From positions 492,837-556,836 of the forward strand of contig CALUXB010000001.1 in NCBI GenBank assembly GCA_944324645.1: a stretch of DNA of 64,000 nucleotides. Reading direction: 5' to 3'. Source of the stretch: an uncultured Elusimicrobiales bacterium. GTDB taxonomy: Bacteria > Elusimicrobiota > Elusimicrobia > Elusimicrobiales > Elusimicrobiaceae. Below, piece by piece: positions 1 to 7,453 of this stretch; positions within the stretch are counted from its first letter, which is position 1, and the number at the start of each line of letters is the position of its first letter. The notes below the pieces were generated by a model. It saw only the letters and a program-made list of their open reading frames with translations, had not been told where the DNA came from and ran no database searches. Position numbers and translations under genes: made by a program.

Positions 1-218
1 GCGTGGGAACGGGTTTCTTGGGCCGGCGCGCTATTTACGAAGTGTACCGCATCAATGAAGAAGTGCGCAATATTATTTACAAGACGCAGGATTTGGTGGA
101 AATGCGCAAGGCAATGGAACGTACGGGCGCGTTGAATTTGCGCGGCAATGGCTGGCGCAAAGTGGTGAAAGGACTGACTACTGTGGAAGAAATTTTAAAT
201 GTCACTACAGAGGATTAA
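1..218 (+). CDS. gspE: Type II secretion / type IV pilus assembly ATPase, C-terminal fragment
   Basis: This is the last 72 codons of a gene that begins before the window; the internal ATG at 3 is not a real start. The segment G-F-L-G-R-R-A-I-Y-E matches the C-terminal region of GspE/PilB ATPases, where a Gly-Arg-x-x-Ile-Tyr-Glu stretch follows the tetracysteine zinc motif, and the helix ending in T-T-V-E-E-I-L is the usual C-terminal cap. In this family the hexameric cytoplasmic ATPase powers pseudopilus or pilus assembly through the GspF/PilC platform. That partner begins 9 bp downstream, so the two genes are almost certainly co-transcribed. The Walker motifs lie outside the window, so an extension ATPase cannot be told from a retraction ATPase directly; the gene order favours GspE/PilB. 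Confidence 0.85.
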   Translation, partial: VGTGFLGRRAIYEVYRINEEVRNIIYKTQDLVEMRKAMERTGALNLRGNGWRKVVKGLTTVEEILNVTTED

Positions 219-227
219 AGGGGTTTT

Positions 228-1454
228 ATGCAAAAATACAGTTACGTAGTGAAAGACGGATCAGGAAAAACGCTTAAAGGCAGTATTAATGCCGAAAGCC
301 GCGACCGGGTCATTTTTGCACTTCAGAACAAAGGTTTTATTATTTTGGAAGTGCGCGAAGGTTCCGGTTCCACCTTGTTTGGCAAGACGGCCGGACGTAA
401 AAAAACCGGAGGCAAAGTGCCGGGGCACGTGTTGGCTTTCTTTGCGGAACAGCTTTCTACACTGATTGCCGGCGGTGTGCCGTTGGTAAGAGCTATCTCG
501 CTGCTTAGCGAATATTCCTCTAACCCGCGTTTGGGCAATGTGCTTAACCAGGTGGCTAAAGATATTGCGGCCGGTAACTCATTGCATTCGGCTTTGTCAC
601 GCCATCCCAAGACATTCAATAATATTTGGTTGTCTTTGGTGCAAGCGGGCGAAGTCGGCGGCCAATTAGCTGAAACATTGGGCCAGATTGCTTTGTATAT
701 CAAAACGCAAGAGGCAATGAAGAGCAAAATTATTACAGCCATTACTTACCCGGCTATTTTGATGGTAGCTTCTGTGGGTGTATTAATTTACTTTGTGCTG
801 GGTATCGTGCCGACATTTGCGCAGATCTTTAAAGACTTTAATATTGATTTGCCAATGATTACAGTGGTGGTGTTGTCCGTGTCTGCGTTTTTTGTCAATC
901 ACGGTATTTTGATTATCGTGGGGATTATTTTGGCAATATTTGGGTTCCGGTTTTATATCAAAACGCCGGAAGGGCGAAAGCGTTGGCACTCCTTCTTGCT
1001 TTCTATGCCGATTTTGGGTAATTTCTTGCGCAATTTGTATTATTCGCGTATGTTGACCACCTTGGCTACTCTGCTGCGCAGCGGTGTGACGATTTTGAAT
1101 GCTATTGCCGTGTTGGAAGAATCTTTTAACACAAACGTAATTATTCAAAATGCGTTGCGTATAGCCAAAGCAGATGTGGCGGCCGGGCGTTCTATTTCCG
1201 ATTCGTTCCGGGCGGCCGGCGTGTTTCCCGGATTAATGACGGAAATGATGCTGATGGGTGAAGAATCTGGTAAATTGCCCAGCATTATTGCCACGTTGTC
1301 TAAATTCTATTCAGATAATGTGGACCAATTTATTGCCCGTTTTTCAGCAGTAATTGACCCTATTTTGGTGGTCGGGGTCGGTGTGCTGATTGGTATTGTG
1401 GTGGCTTCCATTTTCTTGCCGATTTTCAAGCTGTCCCAAATCGGCGGCCATTAA
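228..1454 (+). CDS. gspF: Type II secretion system F / PilC inner-membrane platform protein
   Basis: A 408-residue protein of typical GspF/PilC length with two repeated cytoplasmic F domains (about residues 68-190 and 270-392). Each begins with a motif of the type F-x-x-x-L-x-x-L-x-x-x-G-V, seen as FFAEQLSTLIAGGVP and RMLTTLATLLRSGVT. Hydrophobic segments follow the first domain (about 170-240, probably two helices) and close the protein (about 378-402). In this family the protein sits in the inner membrane, couples to the ATPase and helps feed pilins into the growing fibre. The ATG at 228 is preceded by AAAGGGG. It lies between the ATPase and a run of pseudopilin genes, the classic gspE-F-G order. 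Whether the machine is a T2SS or a T4P cannot be settled without the secretin gene. Confidence 0.93.
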   Translation: MQKYSYVVKDGSGKTLKGSINAESRDRVIFALQNKGFIILEVREGSGSTLFGKTAGRKKTGGKVPGHVLAFFAEQLSTLIAGGVPLVRAISLLSEYSSNPRLGNVLNQVAKDIAAGNSLHSALSRHPKTFNNIWLSLVQAGEVGGQLAETLGQIALYIKTQEAMKSKIITAITYPAILMVASVGVLIYFVLGIVPTFAQIFKDFNIDLPMITVVVLSVSAFFVNHGILIIVGIILAIFGFRFYIKTPEGRKRWHSFLLSMPILGNFLRNLYYSRMLTTLATLLRSGVTILNAIAVLEESFNTNVIIQNALRIAKADVAAGRSISDSFRAAGVFPGLMTEMMLMGEESGKLPSIIATLSKFYSDNVDQFIARFSAVIDPILVVGVGVLIGIVVASIFLPIFKLSQIGGH

Positions 1455-1465
1455 GGAGCAGCATT

Positions 1466-1954
1466 ATGCGACAACTTTCAAAGAAACATTGGCGCAAAGG
1501 CTTTACGCTCTTGGAAGTGTTGGTAGTGGTGGTGATTGCGGTGCTGGTAACGATGTTTGCTGTTCCGTCGTACCGCAAAGCCCAAGAGCGTAACCGCTAT
1601 ATGGCGGCGGTAGGAGTGCTGATAGATATGGGAAATGCGGTGCGAATGTTTCAGGAAGACTACCCAAATGTAATATATACGGGCTCTTTTACAAGCAGTT
1701 CGTATAGCTCGTGCCCGACAGAGCCTGTTTCCAGCACGGTGAGAACTTTTTTGTTGTGCCATAAATATTTGACAGAAATCCCTTTTTCCAGCTCGCAGTA
1801 CCAAGGATATTCTTATAAAATTAGCACTTCTGGGGCGGCCAGCTGCTCTGGCTGTTCGTCCTATGGGGTGGCTTGTATGTACGATTCGGATGCCTTGGTG
1901 TCGGAGTATCGTTGTGCCTACATTGACAGAAATGGAAACTTGCACAATAATTAA
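1466..1954 (+). CDS. Type IV pilin-like protein, GspG-position major pseudopilin candidate
   Basis: A 162-residue pilin-like protein. After a short basic leader it has the prepilin peptidase and N-methylation site KGFTLLE, with cleavage expected after Gly and Glu at mature position 5, followed by one long hydrophobic helix. The C-terminal part holds several Cys residues likely to form disulfides. The start follows AAGGAGCAGCATT, a good ribosome site, 11 bp after gspF. It occupies the gspG slot in a gspF-G-H-I-J-K-like series. The globular domain has no obvious calcium-loop motif that I can recognise, so the major-pseudopilin role is inferred from position only. Confidence 0.82.
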   Translation: MRQLSKKHWRKGFTLLEVLVVVVIAVLVTMFAVPSYRKAQERNRYMAAVGVLIDMGNAVRMFQEDYPNVIYTGSFTSSSYSSCPTEPVSSTVRTFLLCHKYLTEIPFSSSQYQGYSYKISTSGAASCSGCSSYGVACMYDSDALVSEYRCAYIDRNGNLHNN

Positions 1955-1992
1955 GTAAGGGGTTTTATTAGCAAAAGCGTAGGAGAGAATAA

Positions 1993-2547
1993 ATGGCTTT
2001 TGAATGTAAAAACAAGAGGATAAGTAAGGGTTTTACGTTGGTGGAACTGCTGGTGGCTGCCACCATTATTGGCATTTTGGCAGTTTTTGCCACCAACTCT
2101 TACCGTAATAGTGTGATGGAAACGCGCTGGGCGCAGGCAAAAGCCAATGCGGATTTATTGGCGCACGCCGTTCAGAGAGCGTTGATTGATTACCCAAATC
2201 TTGCTTTTAGCGGTCCAATGTTTAATAGTACTACTCCGAATGCCGGGTGTTCTTTTGTTTTGGGCAGAAAAATGGCAGTGGCGCCAGCAGCATTGGTAAA
2301 TTGCGGATACTTAGAGAATGGAAATTGGGGAAATATAGTAAATGGATCTAGCGTGCTTTCTGATACTTATTTTGTGTATTATCCGTGCTCTGTGGAGAAA
2401 GGCTCTTATGGCATTCTTTGCCATCCGGGAACAGATGGAGAGCCGCTGGCTTGTGTGCAATTTTCTGGCAAAAAAATACCTAGCCGCTATAAAAAGTACA
2501 CTTATTGTGTATATGCTGATGTCGGCGGAGTGGAAACCTTATCTTAA
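1993..2547 (+). CDS. Type IV pilin-like protein (minor pseudopilin, GspH-like position)
   Basis: A 184-residue protein with a class III signal peptide: an 11-residue basic leader, then SKGFTLVELLVAATIIGILA with Glu at mature position 5, then a helix and a divergent Cys-containing globular domain. It is separated from the preceding pilin gene by 38 bp, with an AGGAGAG ribosome site just before the ATG. Family knowledge says such proteins are cut and methylated by the prepilin peptidase and join the tip or shaft of a pseudopilus. The exact subunit (H-like or a second G-like) cannot be decided from sequence alone. Confidence 0.8.
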   Translation: MAFECKNKRISKGFTLVELLVAATIIGILAVFATNSYRNSVMETRWAQAKANADLLAHAVQRALIDYPNLAFSGPMFNSTTPNAGCSFVLGRKMAVAPAALVNCGYLENGNWGNIVNGSSVLSDTYFVYYPCSVEKGSYGILCHPGTDGEPLACVQFSGKKIPSRYKKYTYCVYADVGGVETLS

Positions 2548-2559
2548 TCGGGTGGAAAA

Positions 2560-3090
2560 ATGAAAAAAGGTTTTACTTTAATGGAAATCTTGTTTGTGTT
2601 GTTGGTGATTGCGCTGGTATTAAGTTTTGCAGTACCGGCTATCCGCTCTATTCGTTATGATGTGTACAATTCACGTGCCAAAGCCGCCCTTAAGAAATTA
2701 GCGGAAGCCCGTCGTTCCTACTATCAATACACCAAAGGTTCCGATGTGACGGGCAGTTTTTCAGGTACAGATGCGGGCAATTATGCGGCCACATCGTGTG
2801 TGGATATATCCGCCAGCGGCATTCCGGGGAGCCGTCAAACCAGTGCGGTAAGCCAGTTGTTTGCGTGTGGTTTTTTGGATTGGCGAGATTTTGAGGTGCC
2901 TTATACTTTTTTAATTTGTGGTGGGGATCAAGCCATTGGTTCTGTGCCGTGTGTAGCTTTGGGGCAAAATGTCAGCAATACAGTTTATGCTGCGGCAGTG
3001 GCAAATGGTACGGGAGCAGGCAGTAAGTATCAAGCTGACTATTTTATGTCCGTAGCACAGGATATGCAAGTATTAGACAATTTGGAATAA
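2560..3090 (+). CDS. Type IV pilin-like protein (minor pseudopilin)
   Basis: A 176-residue protein whose leader is only three residues (MKK) before the cleavage Gly in KKGFTLMEILFVLLVIALVL; Glu is at mature position 5. The helix runs to about residue 35 and is followed by a globular domain with a few Cys. The gene starts 12 bp after its neighbour with a GGTGG-type ribosome site, so it belongs to the same operon. It is clearly a member of the prepilin superfamily. It makes one more subunit than the minimal G-H-I-J-K set, so the operon may hold an extra G- or H-type subunit. Confidence 0.8.
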   Translation: MKKGFTLMEILFVLLVIALVLSFAVPAIRSIRYDVYNSRAKAALKKLAEARRSYYQYTKGSDVTGSFSGTDAGNYAATSCVDISASGIPGSRQTSAVSQLFACGFLDWRDFEVPYTFLICGGDQAIGSVPCVALGQNVSNTVYAAAVANGTGAGSKYQADYFMSVAQDMQVLDNLE

Positions 3091-3103
3091 CAAAGAGGCG
3101 CCT

Positions 3104-3613
3104 ATGAAACGGTTTTTATCAAATAAAAAAGGGGTTACAATTTTAGAGGGATTAATCGCGTTGACTTTGCTGGCGTTAGTAGCTACGGGCACGTTTGCGG
3201 TATTGCTTTCAACTTCCCGTAAATCATCTCAGCCGGATTTGCGTGAAGAGATGGCTTTGGCGGTGGAGCGGGCCGCCCAAAAGTTGCAGGTTTATGTGTT
3301 TTCTTCTATAGATACGGTGGACGCTGATATGGCGCAACAGGTATATTACGGCTTATGTGGAAATGATTCTCAGCCCACCTCTACAGGGGTACAACATTCT
3401 ATTAATTGTTTATTGCCCCCGGTATGTGACAGCCGGACATCTTCTTTTTATTATTCTATTAGCACCCGGGATACGGACCAGCCCTTGCCGCGTGAGGCCG
3501 ATCAAATAAAGACAAAAGATGCGGATGGGGATGATACGGCAGAGGAGGATGTATCTGGAAAAGATTTGTACGATGTGGTTTTTGAGATTACGTGTAATGG
3601 GTTCACTTTATGA
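3104..3613 (+). CDS. Minor pseudopilin, GspI/PilV-like
   Basis: A 169-residue protein with leader MKRFLSNKKG followed by VTILEGLIALTLLALVATG. The Gly cleavage site and Glu at mature position 5 are kept, although Phe1 is replaced by Val. The helix with early Leu and Ala residues resembles GspI/PilV minor pilins, and its position directly before a GspJ/PilW-like gene fits. Its TGA overlaps the next gene's ATG by 4 bp (3610-3613), which implies translational coupling. In T2SS the I, J and K subunits form the pseudopilus tip; that role is inferred here from order. The C-terminal third is acidic. Confidence 0.72.
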   Translation: MKRFLSNKKGVTILEGLIALTLLALVATGTFAVLLSTSRKSSQPDLREEMALAVERAAQKLQVYVFSSIDTVDADMAQQVYYGLCGNDSQPTSTGVQHSINCLLPPVCDSRTSSFYYSISTRDTDQPLPREADQIKTKDADGDDTAEEDVSGKDLYDVVFEITCNGFTL

Positions 3614-4311
3614 AACACATTGGGATTATGAGAAAATGGAGCAAACAAGCCGGTTTTACGCTGACAGAAGTATTGTTGGCGGTAATGATTGTCGGACTGA
3701 TTTCTGTTGCTTTGGCCTCTTTGACCCGTGCAGCAGCCCGGGAAGCGGGCATAGGCCGCAGCAAGATTATGCTGCGTAACAACCTTTCTTTGTTTGTGCG
3801 CACGTTGCGGGCGGATATGTCTCAGGCTACGCGTGTGGATTATTTGGCAGGCGAAGCAGCGTGTAATTCTAGTAAAGGGGTGGCTTTGTTGCAAATTGCC
3901 CAAAATGTGGATACGGATGATAATTTAATTTTGCACAATGTAACTACCGACGGAGCTTCTGCCGTTACCCAAACGGCCAAATATATCACATATTGCTTTG
4001 CTTGTGGTTCAGATGCAACGAATATTGTGCCATCTACTGCCACGCGCGGTGGGAAGATTTATCGTGTGACTAGAAGCAGCCGTTATTCGGCTGGGGATGC
4101 AGCCTGCACGATGTTAAATTCAAGTGATTTAATTTTGGATCATGTGAAATATATACCAGGCAGTTATTATGTTCCTTCTTTTACGGCCGATTCTTTTAGC
4201 CGCAGCTGGACCAATAGTTTGCTGTCCATCAAAATTATTACAGAGTTAAACAGCACTCCGGTTGTGAATGAGGTGGTAGAAGAAACTTTTGCTATGCCTA
4301 TGGGGTATTGA
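3610..4311 (+). CDS. Minor pseudopilin, GspJ/PilW-like
   Basis: The longest pilin-like protein of the operon (233 residues), as expected for GspJ/PilW. A 15-residue leader ends in SKQAG before FTLTEVLLAVMIVGLISVAL; Glu is at mature position 5. The motif TEVLLAVMIVGL is typical of the J/W class. The gene overlaps the preceding I-like gene by 4 bp and ends 9 bp before the K-like gene. The predicted product is processed by prepilin peptidase and inserted in the inner membrane. The subunit assignment rests on length, order and the N-terminal motif. Confidence 0.75.
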   Translation: MKHIGIMRKWSKQAGFTLTEVLLAVMIVGLISVALASLTRAAAREAGIGRSKIMLRNNLSLFVRTLRADMSQATRVDYLAGEAACNSSKGVALLQIAQNVDTDDNLILHNVTTDGASAVTQTAKYITYCFACGSDATNIVPSTATRGGKIYRVTRSSRYSAGDAACTMLNSSDLILDHVKYIPGSYYVPSFTADSFSRSWTNSLLSIKIITELNSTPVVNEVVEETFAMPMGY

Positions 4312-4320
4312 GAGGAAACT

Positions 4321-4773
4321 ATGAAATTAAATCGCAAGGGCGCAGCTTTAATGCAAGTGTTGTTAATTACTGTCATTCTGGCGGGTCTAGCCACGATGTT
4401 GCTGAGGGCTTCTCTCTCTCGTACAACGTCGGCCCGGCGTACACGGCGTACGGTTTCTGCCCAGGTGTTGATACAAGCGTGTATGGCAGAGGTAAATACG
4501 CTGTGGTCTAAAAAAACTCCGGAAGCTTTCAGGCGTGATTTGCAAGGCGTTGGCAACAGCGGCGTGCCCTATATGTATTGCGGGGGCAGTCAAACCAATA
4601 CCAGCACGTGTCCTTCTGGCGACATCCAAGAAGATTATATTTGCACAATAGATGACCCGTACGGTGGTGACGCCTATCAAATAAGAGCCTATTTTGCGGA
4701 AGATTCTAATGCTAATAACGGACAGATGTTGCAAATTGTATATGAAGTGATTCAGGGTAGCGATGCTTTATAA
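4321..4773 (+). CDS. Minor pseudopilin, GspK/PilX-like
   Basis: A 150-residue protein with MKLNRKGAALMQVLLITVIL at its N terminus. It lacks the usual Glu at mature position 5 (Gln is present) and has the small-residue G-A-A-L start seen in GspK/PilX tip subunits, which also often lack Glu5. It is much shorter than classical GspK (about 300 residues), so PilX is the closer match in size. It lies directly after the J/W-like gene and is the last pilin-like gene of the operon. A small C-terminal domain contains Cys residues that probably pair. Confidence 0.7.
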   Translation: MKLNRKGAALMQVLLITVILAGLATMLLRASLSRTTSARRTRRTVSAQVLIQACMAEVNTLWSKKTPEAFRRDLQGVGNSGVPYMYCGGSQTNTSTCPSGDIQEDYICTIDDPYGGDAYQIRAYFAEDSNANNGQMLQIVYEVIQGSDAL

Positions 4774-4790
4774 CAATAAGGAACGCATCA

Positions 4791-6371
4791 ATGAAAAAAC
4801 TGTTTATAGTTATTGCTCTTTTTGTGTTTCCCGCCGCAGGATATGCACAGACGGCGGCCTATCAGCCGGCTTCTAAGCAGGCCTCCAATGCCGTGGCGGC
4901 GCCGGCGGCCAGTATTGATTTAATTAAATATTCATTGGGGGCGTCTAATGTGGCGGGCACGACGGCTGCTGCGGGAGATAATACAGCTGCTTCCAGCCAA
5001 ACTGCCGCTGCGGCTAAAGTGGCGGCCCCTGCCAAAACGGCGTCCGTTTCAACGGGAACGCGCCAAGCGGCGGTTGCAACAGCTTCAACCGCACAAGCTG
5101 CCTCCGCTTCTGTCCAAAGTAAAACAACTGCAACCCCAAAGATATCAGCTACGATAACTGAAAAAGAAATAGAGACCAAGAATGCCTTGCTGGCCGGGGA
5201 ACGTACCGGCACAACGTCCGGAGGGGCTGCCGTTGCTGCACCGGTGGCGGGTACAGCGGCAGATGCGGAAGAGGCCTCCCGTCAGGCTATTGCCCAAGAA
5301 GAATTGGATTATGCCGCGCGTATTTTGCAGCAAGCGCGCGAAAATATTGCCGCAGGCAGATTTATTCCGCCTTCTGCCCAAGAAACGGCGCAGTCAGTCC
5401 CGACCGTTAATTCCAACCGGCCTTATAACCCCAAAGACTACCGTCCGGGGGTAGAATGGATTGCCTCCTCCACGACGCATTTTACGATTTATACCCAAAA
5501 GCGCGACAATGGAATTAGCTCCTCCAATATGGGAATGACGTTTGAATCTGCCTATTCTACGCTTCGCCGTAATATACCTTGGATGATGTCTGATAAAGTG
5601 CGCGTATTTGTTTATCAGGACCATAACAGCTATTTGAAACACGAGCCGAATGCCAAAGCCTGGACGCGGGCTTTGGCGTATCCGACGCGCGGTGAAATTG
5701 TGGTGTATGACGAGCCCGGCAAACAGCAGGAACTTAAAGAGGTCTTTACGCACGAACTGGTGCATATTTTTACACAAAAATATTTTGATAAATATAAAAC
5801 AGGCCGGATGATGACCCCCGCTTGGTTGGACGAAGGATTGGCGGTGTATATGGAGGACCAGGCCTATAATGGTACAAAAGGCGGGCCGTGGGCCAATGAT
5901 TTTAAAACGCTGAATTTCCAGCGCAGCAAAGAAACACAGGTGGCTAATTTCTCATCCAGCAATATGTTTGGTTCTTCCCGCTCTTTTTCTAGTGGGAAAC
6001 AACGTAACGGGCAGCCTTTGTATTTTATGCCGTTTGATGAGTTTATGCAGGAGGGGTCTTTGGCCTCTATGGAAGGGCGCGACAAAACGCAAGACTGGTA
6101 TTTCCAAGCGTATGCGATGGTGCGCTTTTTGTTAAATCCGGCAGGTTCTCTCTCTCCGTCCAATCGTATGCAGTTTGAACAATTTACCCGTTTGATGTCA
6201 CAGGGAGAGCAAGTGCGTGACCCCCGCACCGGTTTTCCCGCGCGTGATAAAAACGGCAAACCTGTTTATAAGCCTTATTCGACGGAGAAAGCGTTGGGTC
6301 GCTCTTACCGCTATAACAACACGGCCAACTTTGAAGACGCTTTCTGGCGCTGGGCCGACGGCGCACGCTGA
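4791..6371 (+). CDS. Exported HExxH peptidase (gluzincin, peptidase-MA-like) with Ala/Thr-rich linker
   Basis: A 526-residue protein with a signal peptide (MKKLFIVIALFVFPAAGYAQ), then about 170 residues of Ala/Thr/Ser/Gln-rich low-complexity sequence, then a catalytic domain. The zinc motif H-E-L-V-H is at residues 321-325, and a second motif WLDEGLAVY supplies Glu348, a gluzincin arrangement like the peptidase MA family. The protein is therefore predicted to be a secreted or periplasmic metallopeptidase. It starts 17 bp after the last pseudopilin gene, so it is probably in the secretion operon and is a natural candidate substrate for that machine. Substrate specificity is unknown. The linker could be a cell-wall-spanning or flexible stalk. 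Confidence 0.8.
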   Translation: MKKLFIVIALFVFPAAGYAQTAAYQPASKQASNAVAAPAASIDLIKYSLGASNVAGTTAAAGDNTAASSQTAAAAKVAAPAKTASVSTGTRQAAVATASTAQAASASVQSKTTATPKISATITEKEIETKNALLAGERTGTTSGGAAVAAPVAGTAADAEEASRQAIAQEELDYAARILQQARENIAAGRFIPPSAQETAQSVPTVNSNRPYNPKDYRPGVEWIASSTTHFTIYTQKRDNGISSSNMGMTFESAYSTLRRNIPWMMSDKVRVFVYQDHNSYLKHEPNAKAWTRALAYPTRGEIVVYDEPGKQQELKEVFTHELVHIFTQKYFDKYKTGRMMTPAWLDEGLAVYMEDQAYNGTKGGPWANDFKTLNFQRSKETQVANFSSSNMFGSSRSFSSGKQRNGQPLYFMPFDEFMQEGSLASMEGRDKTQDWYFQAYAMVRFLLNPAGSLSPSNRMQFEQFTRLMSQGEQVRDPRTGFPARDKNGKPVYKPYSTEKALGRSYRYNNTANFEDAFWRWADGAR

Positions 6372-6422
6372 CAAAGGGCGCTCTGGCCCCGCTTATTTCT
6401 TTTCTCACTCACTTCCCAAAAT

Positions 6423-6498
6423 CCGCCGGCAAATTGCCGGCGGTGATTTGCTGTAAATAGGCTTGTATTTTCTTTGTGTGCCGGGGGCCTTTCCCCGG
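6423..6498 (+). terminator. Pair of GC-rich hairpins after the secretion operon
   Basis: Two short GC hairpins follow the peptidase gene: CCGCCGGC/GCCGGCGG with a 5-nt loop (6423-6443) and CCGGGG/CCCCGG (6481-6498). Neither is followed by a good T-run, so intrinsic termination is only possible. They do mark the boundary between the secretion operon and the phage block. Confidence 0.4.
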
Positions 6499-6552
6499 TG
6501 TTTCCCGAGTATTTGGCAAATTTCTGTAAAAAAGACTGCTTCGGCTAGTAAT

Positions 6553-6581
6553 TTGACAAATAGTCATAAATTTGCTATAAT
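6553..6581 (+). promoter_or_regulatory. Perfect sigma70-type promoter at the head of the phage block
   Basis: TTGACA at 6553-6558, a 17-nt spacer, and TATAAT at 6576-6581 preceded by TGC (extended -10). Both hexamers match consensus fully, which is rare in a chromosome and suggests strong host-polymerase transcription unless repressed. The predicted +1 is near 6588, leaving about 180 nt of leader before the small terminase gene. A short inverted repeat TGAC-N5-GTCA (6554-6566) overlaps the -35 box. Confidence 0.8.
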
Positions 6582-6587
6582 TAATAT

Positions 6588-6617
6588 ATACAAACAATCC
6601 TCTGTTTGTATTTTTTT
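6588..6617 (+). promoter_or_regulatory. Dyad at the predicted transcription start: operator or attenuator
   Basis: ATACAAACA (6588-6596) and TGTTTGTAT (6603-6611) form a perfect 9-bp inverted repeat with a 6-nt loop, followed by six T. It begins at the predicted +1 of the preceding promoter. As DNA it looks like a repressor operator; as RNA it is an AU-rich hairpin plus U-run that could stop transcription after about 30 nt. The sequence alone cannot choose between these. Confidence 0.55.
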
Positions 6618-6766
6618 GTCCTTATTTTCCTCTATCTATCAGCAGGCGGTGCAGAACAATTGTTTGGTTTCTGTTTGCGCCTTTTATCTATTAACTGCGC
6701 TCTGCCAAACCGGGCTTTTATTTGGTCCAGAAAGCAGAGTGCCGTATGCTCACATAGGAGTCCTTT

Positions 6767-7453
6767 TTGAATAAAAAATCTACAAAGTCGGTGTCTTCTT
6801 CTGCATTAAAGAGGCAGGGATTGCCCGGGGGGAAAGCGGCAGTTTCTCTCCCTTGTGTAAAAGAGCAAACGGCGGGCTCTCAGGCGGGGCCTGGGCAGGA
6901 ACTGCTGTTTGAAATCCCGGTTTGTGAGAAACTTCCTTCTCCAATGCCTGCCGCCAAGAAACATTCATCCAAAACATCTTCCTCAGCCGTTATTGGCAAG
7001 GCCGCTTCAAAACCGCTCAAAACGCGCAAAAAAGGCGCCGTAAAACGCCAAACGGGCCGCCAGGCCCCTGCCTATAGCCCGCAGTATTGCGAGCGTTTGC
7101 TGGCGTTTTTTGATGTATCTCCTTTTACAGTTACCGAAGTAATAAAAAAAGACGGCTCCGTAAGCCTGGTGGAAACCGCGGCCGAACTGCCCACCTTTGC
7201 GGCTTTTGCGCGCAGTTTGGGGGTAACGCAGGCGGTGTTGCTGCAATGGGAAGAAAAGCACCCGGATTTTGCCGAAGCCGCCAAAAAAGCGCGTGATTTG
7301 CAGGGGGATATTTTAATTCAAAACAGCCTGCGGGGGAATTATTCTTCTTCTTTTGCCGTATTTACCGCCAAGAATATTTTGGGGTGGAGCGACGGCAAAA
7401 ACGAGCCGCCCGCCGCGGCGGGCCCGCTGGTGGTGCGCTGGGAGAAAGAATGA
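6767..7453 (+). CDS. Phage terminase small subunit
   Basis: A 228-residue protein starting at TTG (6767) with AGGAG six bases upstream. The first 100 residues are Lys/Ser/Pro-rich and probably disordered. The C-terminal half carries a helix-turn-helix-like region (FAAFARSLGVTQAVLLQWEE) and the helical segment around SLRGNYSSSFAVFTAKNILGW, typical of small terminase subunits that recognise phage DNA and hand it to the large subunit. Its TGA overlaps the ATG of the large-subunit gene. It is the first structural gene after the strong promoter at 6553. The long basic N-terminal extension is unusual and could bind DNA. The family call is by pattern and position. Confidence 0.75.
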   Translation: MNKKSTKSVSSSALKRQGLPGGKAAVSLPCVKEQTAGSQAGPGQELLFEIPVCEKLPSPMPAAKKHSSKTSSSAVIGKAASKPLKTRKKGAVKRQTGRQAPAYSPQYCERLLAFFDVSPFTVTEVIKKDGSVSLVETAAELPTFAAFARSLGVTQAVLLQWEEKHPDFAEAAKKARDLQGDILIQNSLRGNYSSSFAVFTAKNILGWSDGKNEPPAAAGPLVVRWEKE

